Assembly: GCA_032173965.1 (NCBI GenBank)
Contig: CM063284.1
Location: forward strand, 65,346,863-65,410,862
Length of the DNA: 64,000 nt
Reading direction: 5' to 3'
Origin: Sitta carolinensis
Taxonomy: Eukaryota; Chordata; Aves; Passeriformes; Sittidae
Within the stretch, counting starts at the first letter, position 1. Each line of letters opens with the position of its first letter. The position numbers and the translations under genes are program-made. The notes under the pieces were generated by a model. That model did not search any database, had not been told where the DNA came from, and saw only the letters and a list, made by a program, of their open reading frames with translations. This document shows, piece after piece, positions 24,363 to 37,900 of the stretch.

Positions 24363-27300
24363 TTTTCTTTAAACTAACAAAGAGCAGGGTAGAAGTGAAG
24401 GGGCTGTCTGAAAACACTTTAAAGATTTATTTACTTTAATACTAAAGCAAGAGGACATAGCATCTACTTAAGTTCCATGAACACATACATATCTTATTAG
24501 CAGTATTATAATGCCATTAAAGAACAGATTCACTTATGTGCCTACAAATTATTGTGCTTTTGCTACAATGCCTGTTCTTTTCCCAGAATACTTTTAAGAA
24601 GTCTTATATAACTTTAGTCTTTTTTTTCCTTCTCTCATTCATGACATTTCTATATGCTCATAATTATTTATTTGGCATGGCATTTTGATGTAAGAGAACA
24701 GCCAAGCCTTGTGTGCATACATAGCACAGAATTTCCACTTTAAGAGTCTTGGATTCTGTAATTTATAGATGGCACAAAAAACTAACTTAAGGAGTGAAAG
24801 TTGAGAGGTGTTATCTGTGCACAGTTTTTGGCAAGACAAATTGAAGTCATAGCAGCACCAACTTCAGCTTTTGCACTTGGCCCAGAATCCAATATTACAC
24901 CTTGAACCTTTCTCTGCTATTGAACCAGAAAAAACATCTTGACTCTATGCGGCTGGCCTGCTATACCACCAGCAGTGGTACCCCAAGCCTGCTCAAGTGG
25001 GACAGAGGAAACAAAAAAGTGGCTTGTCTCAGGCTCTCTTCATGAGAGCTTAGAGATAGACACAGCTCTGTAATTTCTTCCCAGTGACACAGAGCTTCTC
25101 CTAGACCCTGAGTGATTTCCTTCACAGTTGACCCCAAAGTCATTTGCAAGTAGTAAGACTTAGTCACTTCACTGGATAGCAGAGCTCACCTTGCTGCTAA
25201 AATCACACTTGCCCGGGCCAAGCAGCAAACAAAGAAACTTTCCTCCATCACACAAAGGACGATGGCAGCAACACGGGCCAGTGCCTGCCTGCCTGCCTGC
25301 CTGCCTGCCTGCCGCTCGCCGCCCATAGCTATGCAAACCCTAACAGCTACAGACACCTGGAAAAGGAACTGCTGGCTGCTTCCCTTCCTGCTAATGATGC
25401 ATTTGAGCTACAGCCATTGTTTATTCAAGAACTTAATAAGAGATGACTGTGGCTATTTTCCACTTAACATCATTAGTTAAAAAGAAATTGATTGCAGATG
25501 GAGAACAGCCATTGTGCTTTATTACCAATGATTTGTTTCCCGGGATTTAAAAGACCTAGTTTGGCAGACCTGTTCCCTTAGGCTGCAGACACTACAAGGT
25601 GTGGCCACGCTCTGTGTTTACAAGCCATTAACAGGCTCACTTTTGGCTTTTTTCAGCTCCAGGCGTGTCAGTAAGTCTTAAAGGCTCTGTGTGAGAGAAC
25701 ATGAGTACGGCTTGGTTTGTTTGTTATCAGTCAAAGATTGCTGACATGCTTTAACTATCTCATAATAGAAAAGCTATCCACTACAGGCAATCATTACTTG
25801 CTTTCAACAGGAGACCTTGGCAGCCTAGAACAGAAATGGGCAAAATAGAAGCCTAAATGGCATTGGCATATCTTAAGTCGTTCAAGTGAAACACAAAAAG
25901 CTGCAACCCAGTTTAGTTTGGATGAGCCTTGCCACTCCCCCATATGCTCTACTCCATCAGATTTGTGGAACTACACCTGCAATAACCGGATACAAGCTTG
26001 AACTCTGTTAGGCCCATCTTTCCATGTTAACACTGAATGCATACGAGATCCCACTCAAAACTTTCAGCTGGTGCCTATTAAAAATGTGACGAAGTTAATT
26101 AAAACAAGCAGTGGGTGTTCTATCAAGCAAATAGCTTCAGAAATCTTTACTGGATCCCAGGACACAGTAGGAAACAGTGCAAAATACCACTGCTGAAAAT
26201 CTTCTCTGGAGCCTGTTTCAGATTTTTTGGCCTCAGATTTCCATCTTCTGTGACTTTTCCCCTTTAATACCAAAGGACAGGTGCCCCAGGTTCTCCATTT
26301 ATAGGGATGTCAGCAAACGACAGCACTGGTAGAGTCTTGTAGGACCTGATTCTCAGCATTTAGCTATGCAGTATCTGTAGAGCAATTGTAAGATGTTCCT
26401 GGCAGATCCCTTTTGCTGTGTGCCCTCACCATCTGATGGAGTTTCCCTACCGAGCCTGACAGCTGGAGTACAGAGGAGCCACCATATTTGAAACAACTAA
26501 CTCTCCTTCTAATCCATGTGCTAGTGTTGGTGTAAAACCAGCTGTCTTGCTGAGATACAAATAACCTAGCAGCATCCCCAAAGGAGATGCTTGTCCCTAA
26601 CCTCCATTGGTTACATGTCAGTTTATGCCTCTGAAAATTTATAGCCCTTCCACTGGCTTCTAACCCATACCGACCATAAAGCCATCAAATACCTGCTGGC
26701 ACCCAGGTTATCACTGGGAGGGATAAACTCAAACAAAGAGATTGAAAGATTGTCCTTCCAGGCTCCCCATGGCCACATGACCACAAAAAAGAAATGGTCC
26801 ACTCTGAACCTTGCCATCCTCACTTTACATGACCATCCATGAAGCCATATTTTCATGAAGTCCAGGGATGGCAAAACTGCACTTACATATTTTTTTACCT
26901 TCCCACCTCCAAACAGAAAGTTTCAGGGAAAATGCTTTCAGGGAGTCACTGAGACCAGTTGCAAAATGCTTTCCATAGTGCCATATACAGCAGCTGATGT
27001 AGAAAACATGGCATAAATTCTAATATTTTTAATCCAAAGCTTAGTATTCCGCTCGCCCTCCCTAATGTTATGTTACAATTCTGACTGATGACCCAAACTT
27101 GGATCCAATTTTTCAGCAGATACAAGTTATGCAGGGCATGATTTCTAGCAAATCTTGCTAGCTAACTACCCCAGAGTTTTCTTCCATGCGACTTATTTCC
27201 TACCCAATACAGTGGTGAATATCAAGTGCAACAATGCAAGTTTTTTCTCATATGACAAATTCTGTATTACTTATCAAAAATAAGCGCCATAAATAAATTC

Positions 27301-30300
27301 TTATCTCTCAAGACTTAAAAGTCCATCTGATGTCAAAATCTACACAATTTGGTATCACTAACGGGTGTGTTAGCACTGCCTCCTGTGTGACCTTGTACAG
27401 TGGTATGGCATTTGTTAGCTTGTTCAATGGCCCTACAATCGACTTGCAAATTCACATTTCATGAGAGAGTTTTTGTTCTTAAGCAGCAGGACAGCTGGCA
27501 GCAGTGTATGTGTTGTGTGCAATTTCGGGTGGTGCTTTGTGCAACATCATCTGCAACGTTTTATTTTAGATCTACCCCCTCCCTTCCTCCCCAAAACGGG
27601 ATGACACCCTTTAAGAGTGAGAATAGATTTTACAGAGGATGATTGAGAGCTAAAACTTAGTGGGGCCTCAAGATAATACTACATCTGTAGAGAAAGAATA
27701 AAGAATCTGCTGCAAATACAGTAAGATTAATGCAGTAATCATCTGCTGGCATGGCACACCCTGGGAAAGAGGCTAATTAAAAAAGATTTGTGGAAAGTCG
27801 CATAGGATTACTCTCCTAAAAGCAGTGGCAAGTCATTTGGGTGATCAGTGAGTTTTAAAAGTTCTAATTAAGGTTCTAGAAAACAGTTTTACCAAAAAAT
27901 GGAGACCTCCAACTTCATCTACACTGGAAATACCCTTCATATTTGTTGTGCAAGAATTTACAGCTTTAGGAAACTTGGAAAAGTAAAGACTAGCATTCTA
28001 TTATCTCAATACTCTAAAGCCTCTTTCCATAAACTGCTGGGGTAATGACTTCCATTTACATCAGTGACATGGTCTGAAGAGGGAAGGTAGCAAAGTTCTG
28101 TTGATTTTATCAGCTGAAGCATGTGATGCACAGGACTTGATTCCCAGCAAATTAAACTTGCAATCAAATTAAGGAGCTAAATGCCAGCTCTGCTCTTCTG
28201 ACAGGTATTGATTTTGCCCAAAACACATAGTGTTGAGTTTTTGAAAAGAAAACTAGAAAGTAAGTCAGAGAGCACCTCTTTTTTCATCTCTTGTCCATTG
28301 AGGACACTGCTGTGCACTTCAGGAACAGGTGTTCATATACCTGGTTTTCACCTGCTACCAGGAAAAGCTAAGTCTTTCCTTATGAAAGAGTTCATTTACA
28401 GAACATCTGTAGCATGATCAAAATTGCATCTAACAACAAAGAGAGACAGACACAGGCAGACATGTTTCCAGAAGCAGACGTCCTTTGGAGTGCCGTTTGT
28501 AAGAAGAGATGCAGACTGTGTCACGGTGTGTGCAGCCTCCTGTGGAAACAGCTCAGATGGTCCCTCAAGCCAGTCATAGTCAATCACAAGCTACGGCATG
28601 TGTGCAGGAAAGTTGCATTTCTGCACTTTGTCCATCACTGGGCCTTGCATCTTGCCCTGGCTTCAGAGCAGAAGATCCCATTGTCAGGACCATGCCAGCC
28701 AAGGTTCTGTCTGAGGAGCAGTGAGGGGTGGTACAGAAGACTAAATTCAAGAGCTATTCCTTACAGAAAACACAGCTTCATGTCATGATAGGGCCTCCTG
28801 TCTGAAAATTAAAGAGTCTTAAATCCCCAAGCCAGAAAGAGTAGAAAACCTTCCTTAAAGAAGCAGCAAGAAACCAGACAAAGAACCCTTTTCCTTTGCT
28901 TGGTAACAGCCAAGAGAGATACTTCATGGTTTTGAAATGCCCTGAGAGGGCAAAAGTAATTTCATGCACAGATGTGGTTTGGTGGGATGAATAATGATGT
29001 GCATTTAATTCATATTTTGAATTACTGGAGACTGATGACTAGAGAGGGTCATAAGCCACAAAGTTCAAATCCAGGTCTGAAACAGCTTTAAGCATTGCAG
29101 AGCATGGGGTGACAGGCCTGGGGCTTGGGTTTTGCTCCAGATCATTGGAGAGAAAATGGTCAGCTACACAATTTAGCTCTGGAATCATTCCCAAATTTGT
29201 CTAGATTCATGATTTTGGCTTGGACCCATTAGTGGTAACAATTATGAGTGAAAGCACAAGGGAGGAAGAAAAGATAATACAATGGCATAAATTCCAGTAG
29301 CTCCTGGAAGAAATACATTTGACCTTTATTATCTACTAACTTCTGAAGTTGATGCTTAACTCGGTTTTTCCTTTTAAAATATTGTCCCTGGCAGAATGGA
29401 GTCCAAGGAGAAAGTCCAGACTCTGGAAAAAGTGTGAGACTTTGGGGAGACAGTTATTTACTGGCAGTTTCACAACCGTCCCTGCACTTCTAATGAAATT
29501 TCATTTGTCAAATTCAGTGCAATTTGGTGACAAGCCAAGCTTATTCTGTCTGCCTTTTAGCTTAGAAACATCCCTTTGGTCTTTTGCTCTCAAGCAGTGC
29601 CTTTAATTCATTTGAGATTAAAAAAAAAAAAAAAATTGCACTTGTAGCTAAAAAGCTGGCCTGAAGTTCTCATGGACACAATTTCTTCTTTTATTGTGAA
29701 AAATGAGTTAAATTTTTGAACTGCTATTAACACCATGCATAATAAAACATGCTCTGCACCAATAGTATTTCAAAGGGAAATATATACAGATTTGGAAAAA
29801 AAACCAAAAAACAAACCAACCCACAACTGTTTATGATTTTCTATGGACTCACACTGTCTGGGATGAGGCCACCTAATAGGAGTCTGGACTTAACATCCTT
29901 CCAGCATAGGATGAAATCTGTAGCTTCTAAAGGGGGAATGGATCTAACTCGTTACTGATGTTTTTTAACATGCGAGGCCTGGTTTGTCTACATAGCTTGT
30001 GTTACATTCAAGTGGTGGGTAAACCAGCTGAGTTATTTTGACTTCTTCTGGTAAAATACTACTTTAAGCCTGTTGAAAGTTTTTGCATGTTTGAGTCTTA
30101 GAGTGGAGCTGTCAATAGAAACAGACACAGGGTTTTTTGGATTTAAGGAAAAGAAGAATTAATGAGAAGAGTTAGCACAAACAAAATGATCACACTTACC
30201 CCATTGTTCATGGGAAAAAAGAAGAAGAACCCAGTGATTTATTTTAGACAGCCAGAATAGCTGGAGACAGAGAGCTAAAATATGGCAAGGAAATTGCTAC

Positions 30301-31759
30301 CCTAAACAAGTTCCTTTGAGGAATTTGTTGATTTTTTTTCTTTCTGCCTGAGTTATGAGCCCTTGGAATGCACATACCATTGAATTGCTTGGTAATTTGC
30401 ACAAACATCTCTTCCTGAGGTCCTAAAGCCACTGTATATCCCTGAGTGGAAATAGTAACATGATAGAGAGGGACAGTGTCCGACTGTTCACCAGAGTCCG
30501 GCTACTTAACCTTGTAAAAAACATGAGACACTCCAGCTTCTCCCCTGAAACATGGGAGCAACTGAACATGTGCTGTCACACACACAACCATGAACATGGG
30601 GATACACAAACCCACTTGCCCTTCACGTGAAATTTTGAAACTTCTGTTCTAAACCACCCAAAATCTCACAGAAGCATCATTGCTGTGGTATTGGTCACCT
30701 CCTGGCTGCATATCTGGTGGTGTGACCATCTCTACTGCATGGGTCCCCTTCTTCCTGACAAAAATGTTATTTGTGCAATGAGATATTTTCTTTTGTTAAA
30801 GAGGTTTGTTTGTTTTTGTCTAAAATATAAATGCAACCATAATTATAAACATAAACACACCACAGTTTTATGGGATGGCATTTGGGTGGGTGGTTTGGGT
30901 GCCTAATTGCCATGTTGTGCACAAAGCCTGTGGTTACAACCCTGAGAACCTCTGCCTGCAGACACTAAACCTTGTTTTGTCTTGCATTAGCTTCAAACTG
31001 CTTTGTGCCTAATAAATGTTAATTACTGGTCCTACAGCAGGCTTGTTAGCTACACCCCCTCAAAACACATGCCCACGTGGAGGCTATGAGCTCTACATCA
31101 CTTTTTTATAAAGGGAGCCAATGGCTAAATTCAATTTCTGAGATAGCAGAAGCAAGAACTCAAATGGTCTCTGAAACTCCTGGGAGGCTGACTTAGCATC
31201 TATGTTACAAGTTATCTGGGAGTGATCCTCCCACTGTCTCACTAGAGGGACTTATTCCACTCTGCTCCCTCACCTAAACTGGGCAGAGATAACACAGGAA
31301 GCAAGAGGGCTTATCGGTAATCCAGCAAGTCGGATGCTCACCTGGAAGCTGGGCATCAATTGCCTTTCAACGTGCAATTACATCAGGGACACTCACAACG
31401 TCCCAGCAGGGAGAAGGAGACCTAAACTGAAGGAGCCCTCTTCTTTTCAGTTCTTTCCCCTGGGGAAAGTGGGCAGACTCCCTTTGAGCCCTTCCCCTCA
31501 TACCCTGCCAGTCTCAGAGGCCAGGGGAGTGACCCAGTGTGAATGGTGCTGCTCACAGCCTCCACACAGGGAGGGGGGAATGCAGTGACCCCCTGTCTCC
31601 ATGTCCCCCTCCTCCTACAGCAGCACAGTTCCCAAATGAGGGGTCTGCTCCTCCCTTTCAGGGTGCTTGCTGGGCACCCTGATTTCTAGCAGCAGTGGAT
31701 TAAGTTCAGTGACTCGCACAGCTCAGCCTCCTGTCTAATTTGAAATTTATCTTAGAAAA
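24363..31759. other. Non-coding DNA with simple repeats and possible conserved block near 25.4 kb
   Basis: No exon is recognised. The block at about 25.38-25.56 kb is dense in homeodomain-like TAAT cores and SOX-like ATTGTTT motifs, which is typical of conserved non-coding elements, but conservation cannot be tested here. An A16 run lies at 29620-29635. Open reading frames are up to 124 codons, without known domains. Confidence 0.4.
25283..25313. repeat. (GCCT)n tetranucleotide microsatellite, about 7.75 units
   Basis: An uninterrupted run of GCCT units. The surrounding 72-codon open reading frame translates it as CLPACLPAC, a low-complexity product, so it is not good evidence for a protein. 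Confidence 0.95.
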
Positions 31760-31985
31760 CATGGGCTGAAAGAGACCTGCTGAGATCATCTAATATCATT
31801 TTCTGCCCACAGGCAGGGTCTAATATCTATGGGCTAACCCCAACACATATTTTTTTGACATGCTCTGGAAGGCATACAAGAAAGGAGAACCCATAATCTC
31901 ATTCAGATTCCTACTTCACTACTTTACACTCACAGAATTCATATTTTTTGTCATACAGTCAACTAACTAATCTTTGCTTCAAATT
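31760..31985 (-). mobile_element. Old, diverged CR1 LINE 3' fragment
   Basis: On the plus strand the sequence GAAAGAGACCTGCTGAGATC, then ATCTAATATC and CCCACAGGCAGGGTCTAAT, resembles the complement of the CR1 3' UTR. A later part (CACTACTTTACACTCACAGA) resembles the next CR1 segment. The many mismatches indicate an ancient copy. The boundaries are approximate and the terminal ATTCTATG repeats are eroded. Confidence 0.55.
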
Positions 31986-34900
31986 TATTTTCTTCCCTTC
32001 CCAACATGTCTGAAAGAAAATATTAACTTGACGAAAAATACTGAAATTAAATCTCAAAGTTAAATCTCCTCCAATGAAGCTAGTAACTAGTAGGCAATTT
32101 TTCAAAGCAAAATAAAAGGGAATTGCTAAAAAACATCATATCTTGATACTGTGTCATTGTATATGGAACCTCCTTTTGGAGCTTCGCTGTGGATGTGGCA
32201 GCTCTTTGTTTATTTTGAAAGGATAAGTTAAACAGTCACTCAAGGATGGGTAGGAAAAGCCTGAGGCTGGAAATTACCATGTAGCTTTCTAATTAGACTG
32301 GAATGAAAATAGGTCTAAATCCATTGAGAAAACAAAATACGTTTACATACTTGGTAATTGATAATAATTATGGTTCCTTTTAACAACACTAAATGCTTCA
32401 TTGTTATTTTGTGACCTCAGGCAAATGAGTAGGGTATTTGTTTTTCTTAAGCTGACAAAACTTGTAAAAGAGGCCACCACAATGACATTCCAGAGCACAG
32501 GGAGAGCTGTCATTTTATCTGCTGGCTGGTAAAAAAATAATACATGATTTCATAATGTTATCCTACTACATGCTTGAGGGATTGCACATTTTGCTAGCTG
32601 GAAGGATCTGAGGAATTAAACACTAGTCAAACAGTTCTAACTCTGAACAGTCTAACTCTGTCTTACCTCAGTGCAGGAGAACTGCCATGTACACCAGCCG
32701 CAAGAGAAGAACAAGCTTGTTCTTGAGAAAGTGGTGGGAAAGTCTGACTCTTGTTTCTTTACATCGACTAAATTACAGAAAAGCAATCAATAAGTCAACT
32801 TTCAAAATACCCAAATGCAGACATAAACTAAACGATGAACATGTGTTAACCAACAGGCAAAAAGTATCTAAAGAATCATTGTGGTTATCTAGAGAGGGAA
32901 TAGGAAAAAAAATTATACAATGGATGGTTGTTAAAAACTGACTTTTTCCTTTGGGATCTGATTTTAATGGTCAAGACTAACTTATGCAAAAACAGGAGAG
33001 ATTTTTAGTTGCATGAATAGAAGTTATGCCAAAGTACTCCCAAACCCACAAGCCTGGTTGACATATAGAGAGGTCAAGATTTGTAGCATTATAGCAACAA
33101 TACATTTTCTCATGCTCATTTCTGAAAGCCAGTTACCAGTGCAGTCCATGTAAATGTGCCACAGGACAAACAGCACTTGGGGGATCAGCACAGTTTGTTA
33201 AACTTGTCAAACTGATCCTTAAATTGACCTACAAAATGCCCATCTGTATGTGTGTGCACCTGTGAGGGTAGATTGTGTGTGTGCCTGGTTTCCTAAGGAA
33301 ACGAAAACTTAAGGGATGCACATGTACATATTTATTGGAAACTTTACTGTGTGTGCAGATGACCATTTATTTAAACTTAAGAAACTCACCTCTCTCAACT
33401 TCCAGGGAGCCAATGCTGGTAGCTCACCCACAGCCTATCCCAGTGAGATGGAATTCCAAATTGCCTGTGAAAGCCTTGATGTAGATATAGTAACACCAAG
33501 AAAACCATCTCTTTGCAGCACAGAAATCCCCTTTGTAGCAAATATGCAGCTGCAAGTTGATTTTGCATATTGAAAATTCTGGGGATTTGTCAGGGATTTT
33601 GCAAAAAGAGATGATATATCTGCACCTATAAGTGTCTCTGCACACTTTATGAGGCAGCTTCTTTCTGCATTTTTGGTATTTGGGATTAAACTTGGCAACA
33701 GATGTGGTTTTCAGGTCTGGGATTTATTTAATATCTGGACATGCTCAAAGCAAGCTGCTCAGATTTCCAAAGATTTGGGAGATTCATATGTATTTTAAAA
33801 TACTTCACTGCATTTCTGTGGATGAGTTCCAGATACTATGGTGTCCTGCAAAAGCTTCTAGCTACCTCCTTTATGGCAGCCTGGATTTTACGGAAGGTTT
33901 TATTCACAACAGGCATAAGTCCTTTACAGCACTACCTGAGAGAGCAAGAACTGTTCTGCTGGGAAGACAGGCAGAACTATCTTCTTTTATTTATGTGAAT
34001 TAATAAACTACTTCAGCTATAAGCAAAACTATGATGACCAATAAGCATGAAGGTTTCAGTCTTCTAGTGGAAGGTGTTTACAGTAATGGACGCTCATAAA
34101 AATATTTGCCTAAAGGAATGAGAGCTGCTAGCTGTCCAAGTGCTCCTTGGAAGAAGAAGTAGATCAAAAGCTTAAATTTCTTTACATGTTAAACAAAATA
34201 AAAATAAAAATGAACCTTCCAAGTTATTACAGAGGTTTTATTCTCTGTAATTTAAAAATGCAGGAAAATATTTTTAGAATCTGAGGAGGCAAAGGGAATA
34301 AAATACTTTTATACAACTTCTGTATTCACAAATGGAAACAGAATACTTCCTCAGACTAGAAACCCCAAAGTTTCACCCTTCTTTTGTATATGAGAGAAAA
34401 ATGAGATAAATTAGTCAGAAATAACCCAAAATACAAGCACATTTTGTCTCTTTCCAGAAACTAAATATTTACATTGAAATAAAGGTCATTTGGCTTTGTT
34501 TTAAAATCTCTGCCACCAAAACTTTAACAATTCCATGTAGAAAAGCATGAAGGTTTTTCAATCTGCCTCAGTATCATTATCTGCTGTAAACAGATTATTT
34601 TGAATACACAGAATTTATTTGCCATTTTGACACTATTATCAGGATACAATGTCCATTCAATTTCATATATCAAAAATCTCATACACTACAGTCCCTAGAT
34701 AGGCTCGTCATCCATCTGCATTTTCAATATAAGAGGAGGACAACATTAGTGGGCAATACAATATTCACAGGTTCGGCATGGCAGAGAAGGAAATAAAGGA
34801 CATTTTTCTTCATTGTCTTAAAGGTTTCCTTCAATAGTAAACTAGAAAATAATTTCTATAAAGTTAATTTAGCTCACAGAAAAAATATCTTAAGATAAAG

Positions 34901-37900
34901 AAGAATGAACAGTTCTAAATTAGCAGCCATTTATAAATCTGTATAGAACAACTACACATACATATATAGCCCCAAAACTATGTAGCAGTTGAATGTCAGT
35001 GGTTCATATCCCAGGAGAAATTAAGGCTTCCCATTCTGAAAACCCCTGCAGAGGTGAGAGGAAATTCCCAAGTTCCTTAATACTGATCTTTTGCTAGGAG
35101 AATTGCAATTCTAAATCCTATTTTGAAGCCCAGGAAGGTAGGGAACAACGACTTTCAGCAAACACATCTTCAATTTCAAAGAAAAACTACAGAGGGAAAA
35201 TGGTGATGATACTGACATTTCCAGATCTTCCTTGTTCTGTCTCCCAGAAGGGTACCAGGTTAAATTACTCCATGCTCATTTACTGGTTTGGTTTTGGGTT
35301 TTGGTTTGGTTTTTTTTTTTAAGCTGAACTAGAATGATGGAAAGATTTTTAGAAGCAGCCTTCAGAAAGGGGGCAAGGGGGACGATTTTTTCTCAGTAGC
35401 CACCTGGAAGCCCATCCCCTCAAGAAATAGATCTTCCAACCAGAACCATCTATGTTTCTTATTCATCTGATTTTTGTCCTTTTGCAGAGGACTAGCAACA
35501 GCTACAGGAGTCAAAGATCTATATAAAGGTATAAGGGAAGATTTTTCTTGATTCTCTAAGAGGCAATTGAAAGGTGGGAAGCAGCATGCACTAGAGGTCT
35601 GATACCTCTTGCAATCTAGCACAAAGATACTGGACCTTAATCCAGTGCAAATGAATGGATAGTCAATCATGAAAACTGTGGAAGTACAGGTCATTTCACA
35701 CAGTCATTTTGAAAGGCCAGATCCCTATAGTGAAGATGTGAGTTGACTCATTCAAATCAGTGCATCTGGGATGACTTGTGCTAAGCCAAATGACAAGCCC
35801 ACTCCTTCTTCTGTCTGCACTTGACACCAAGTGGGGATTTCTTTATGTTTCAGGTAAATTGAGTTCCAGAGGCTGCTGTTTAAAATTTTATAAAAAAGAA
35901 AAATTTAGCCATTCTTTTTCCTTACTCAGGAGGACACCTTTTAAGTTGGAATCTCAAGCTCTTCAACTCAACATTTCAATAATTTATGTAATATGGCATA
36001 AAACGGGAAAAAAAATGTGTCAAATTGATTTTGCATTCCTTTCTCTTTGAGGTGCTTGTTGCAAAATTTCATACTACATTAATCAGCAGAGGCGCTTGAG
36101 TCAGAGTTGGTTACGCTTTCTCAGCCAGAATATTTACTTTTCACTTGCATTTATGAAAGAAGACAGATAACTTAAGATGAATTATATTACCCAATACCAG
36201 TGCTTTGAATGAAGCATGCATTCACTTATTGACTCTGTTAAGGTACACTTACGGTACTTAAAAACCAGAGAAATTTTACCATATTAGTTGTAAACTGGTT
36301 AAACTGTAAAGTGAGTATCTTTGCATGTAGATACAATTTTCACACATGCAGATATTGTAATATCCATTATCAATTGGGAAGTAAATTACTGAAAGCAGTT
36401 ATTCTTTTCAGGAAGTACAGAATCCAGTATTTGGTAATCCTGACTGAAAACAACTTGGTCGATGAGTAGCATATTGAAATCAGTCGTGACGCTTCACAAA
36501 TCAAGAAAAATCCTCCCTAAAAAAGGGGACAGTTTTAATAATCTGACCCATGGACTTCTGTACAACTTCTATAAGAGCTGCAGTCCTCACCATTGAGATA
36601 TTTGCATGCCAGGCTGGTAGGAACGATTTGCAATATAAATGTTCAGAAAATATTCAGAGAAGGAATGGCCTGAGAGCAGATCCTGAAAGTGCTATTTAAA
36701 GGGAAGAGCATCCAGTTCCCCTGGCATACTTTGTTCCAGGTGAAATAAATTACATTATTAGCAGAACAAAACACAGCTAAATGTACATAGAATCAGGCAG
36801 GGTTCAGATTATTAGAGCCACGTACTGGAGTGCAGTTACAGAACAACGCTGCTGTTTGGTAGAAAGGTCAGGGGCATTTTCACCTGTGTTTGATATTCCT
36901 TATATAACTTAGAAAATCATATTAGAGAGAAGAGACTTATCAAAAGCTTTGCTGTTAAACTGAGGCCCTGGCTCAATAACCATAAAATCCACCCTTGAGT
37001 GTGAGCCCCCTTGAAGCTCATTCCTTGTTCCGGGAAGAAGCTTCACAGTTGCAGAACAGGGCTGTAATATTAAATTGGACATAAATATTGCATGTTACAT
37101 GGCTAGATTTGGAAGATGCACTGTGAAAACCCAACTAATGCAAGATTTTAGCAGCTTTGAATGGTATTAATGATTCAGTAGACCTGAGGCTATGTTTAAC
37201 AAAAAAATACAAACTAAAAAAAGGAGCTGGATAATGTATCAGTTTATTTTGGTTAATGAAAACATGCCCTAAGCTGGCCCTTTATTTTTGCATCCCTACA
37301 CTACTACATAACTCGGTGTGGGGGTTTTTTTAGCATGGGCTGAAATTTTGAAGTGACATCTTCTGTATGAGATCCATCAGCAACTACTATCTCTTAAGTT
37401 ACCCTGCATGGTTTCCTGCCATACCAGTGGAAAGATGAGCTGCTTAGGCCAGAAGCCATTCTGACATCATTATGCAACTATTAAATTCCCAGATGAAATC
37501 AAGACCAAAAGTAAATGGCTGTGAAGCCTGTGTTTCACGCTCAAAACATATTTATGGGAAAAGGAACCCTCCCTATGTATGATGATTATGCTCTACATAT
37601 TTTCTTTTCAGAAAAATAGAAGCTACTCCAGCAAAAATGAGATAGTCTGGAAGATTATTAGAATGTAATACATAGAATTTGTCTTGTTCTTTTAATAGCT
37701 CTTCTTTAAAATGAAGTCATGTTTTATAGCTAGTTGGTGATTTTAGAGAAGGGTTGCTTTTTTTTCATTATGAGGTCAGAGACCACAAATTATGCAATAA
37801 TCCCAAAAGCTTGTCCTTAAAGATCAGTTTATTAACTGGTGGGCAAATATTTCCTTCAAACTTTTCTTTGGTAGCAGTTTCAAACCATGATTCTGAGGGA

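Noticed and set aside
29060..29075. AGTTCAAATCCAG as a tRNA B box
   Set aside because: No matching A box or cloverleaf around it.
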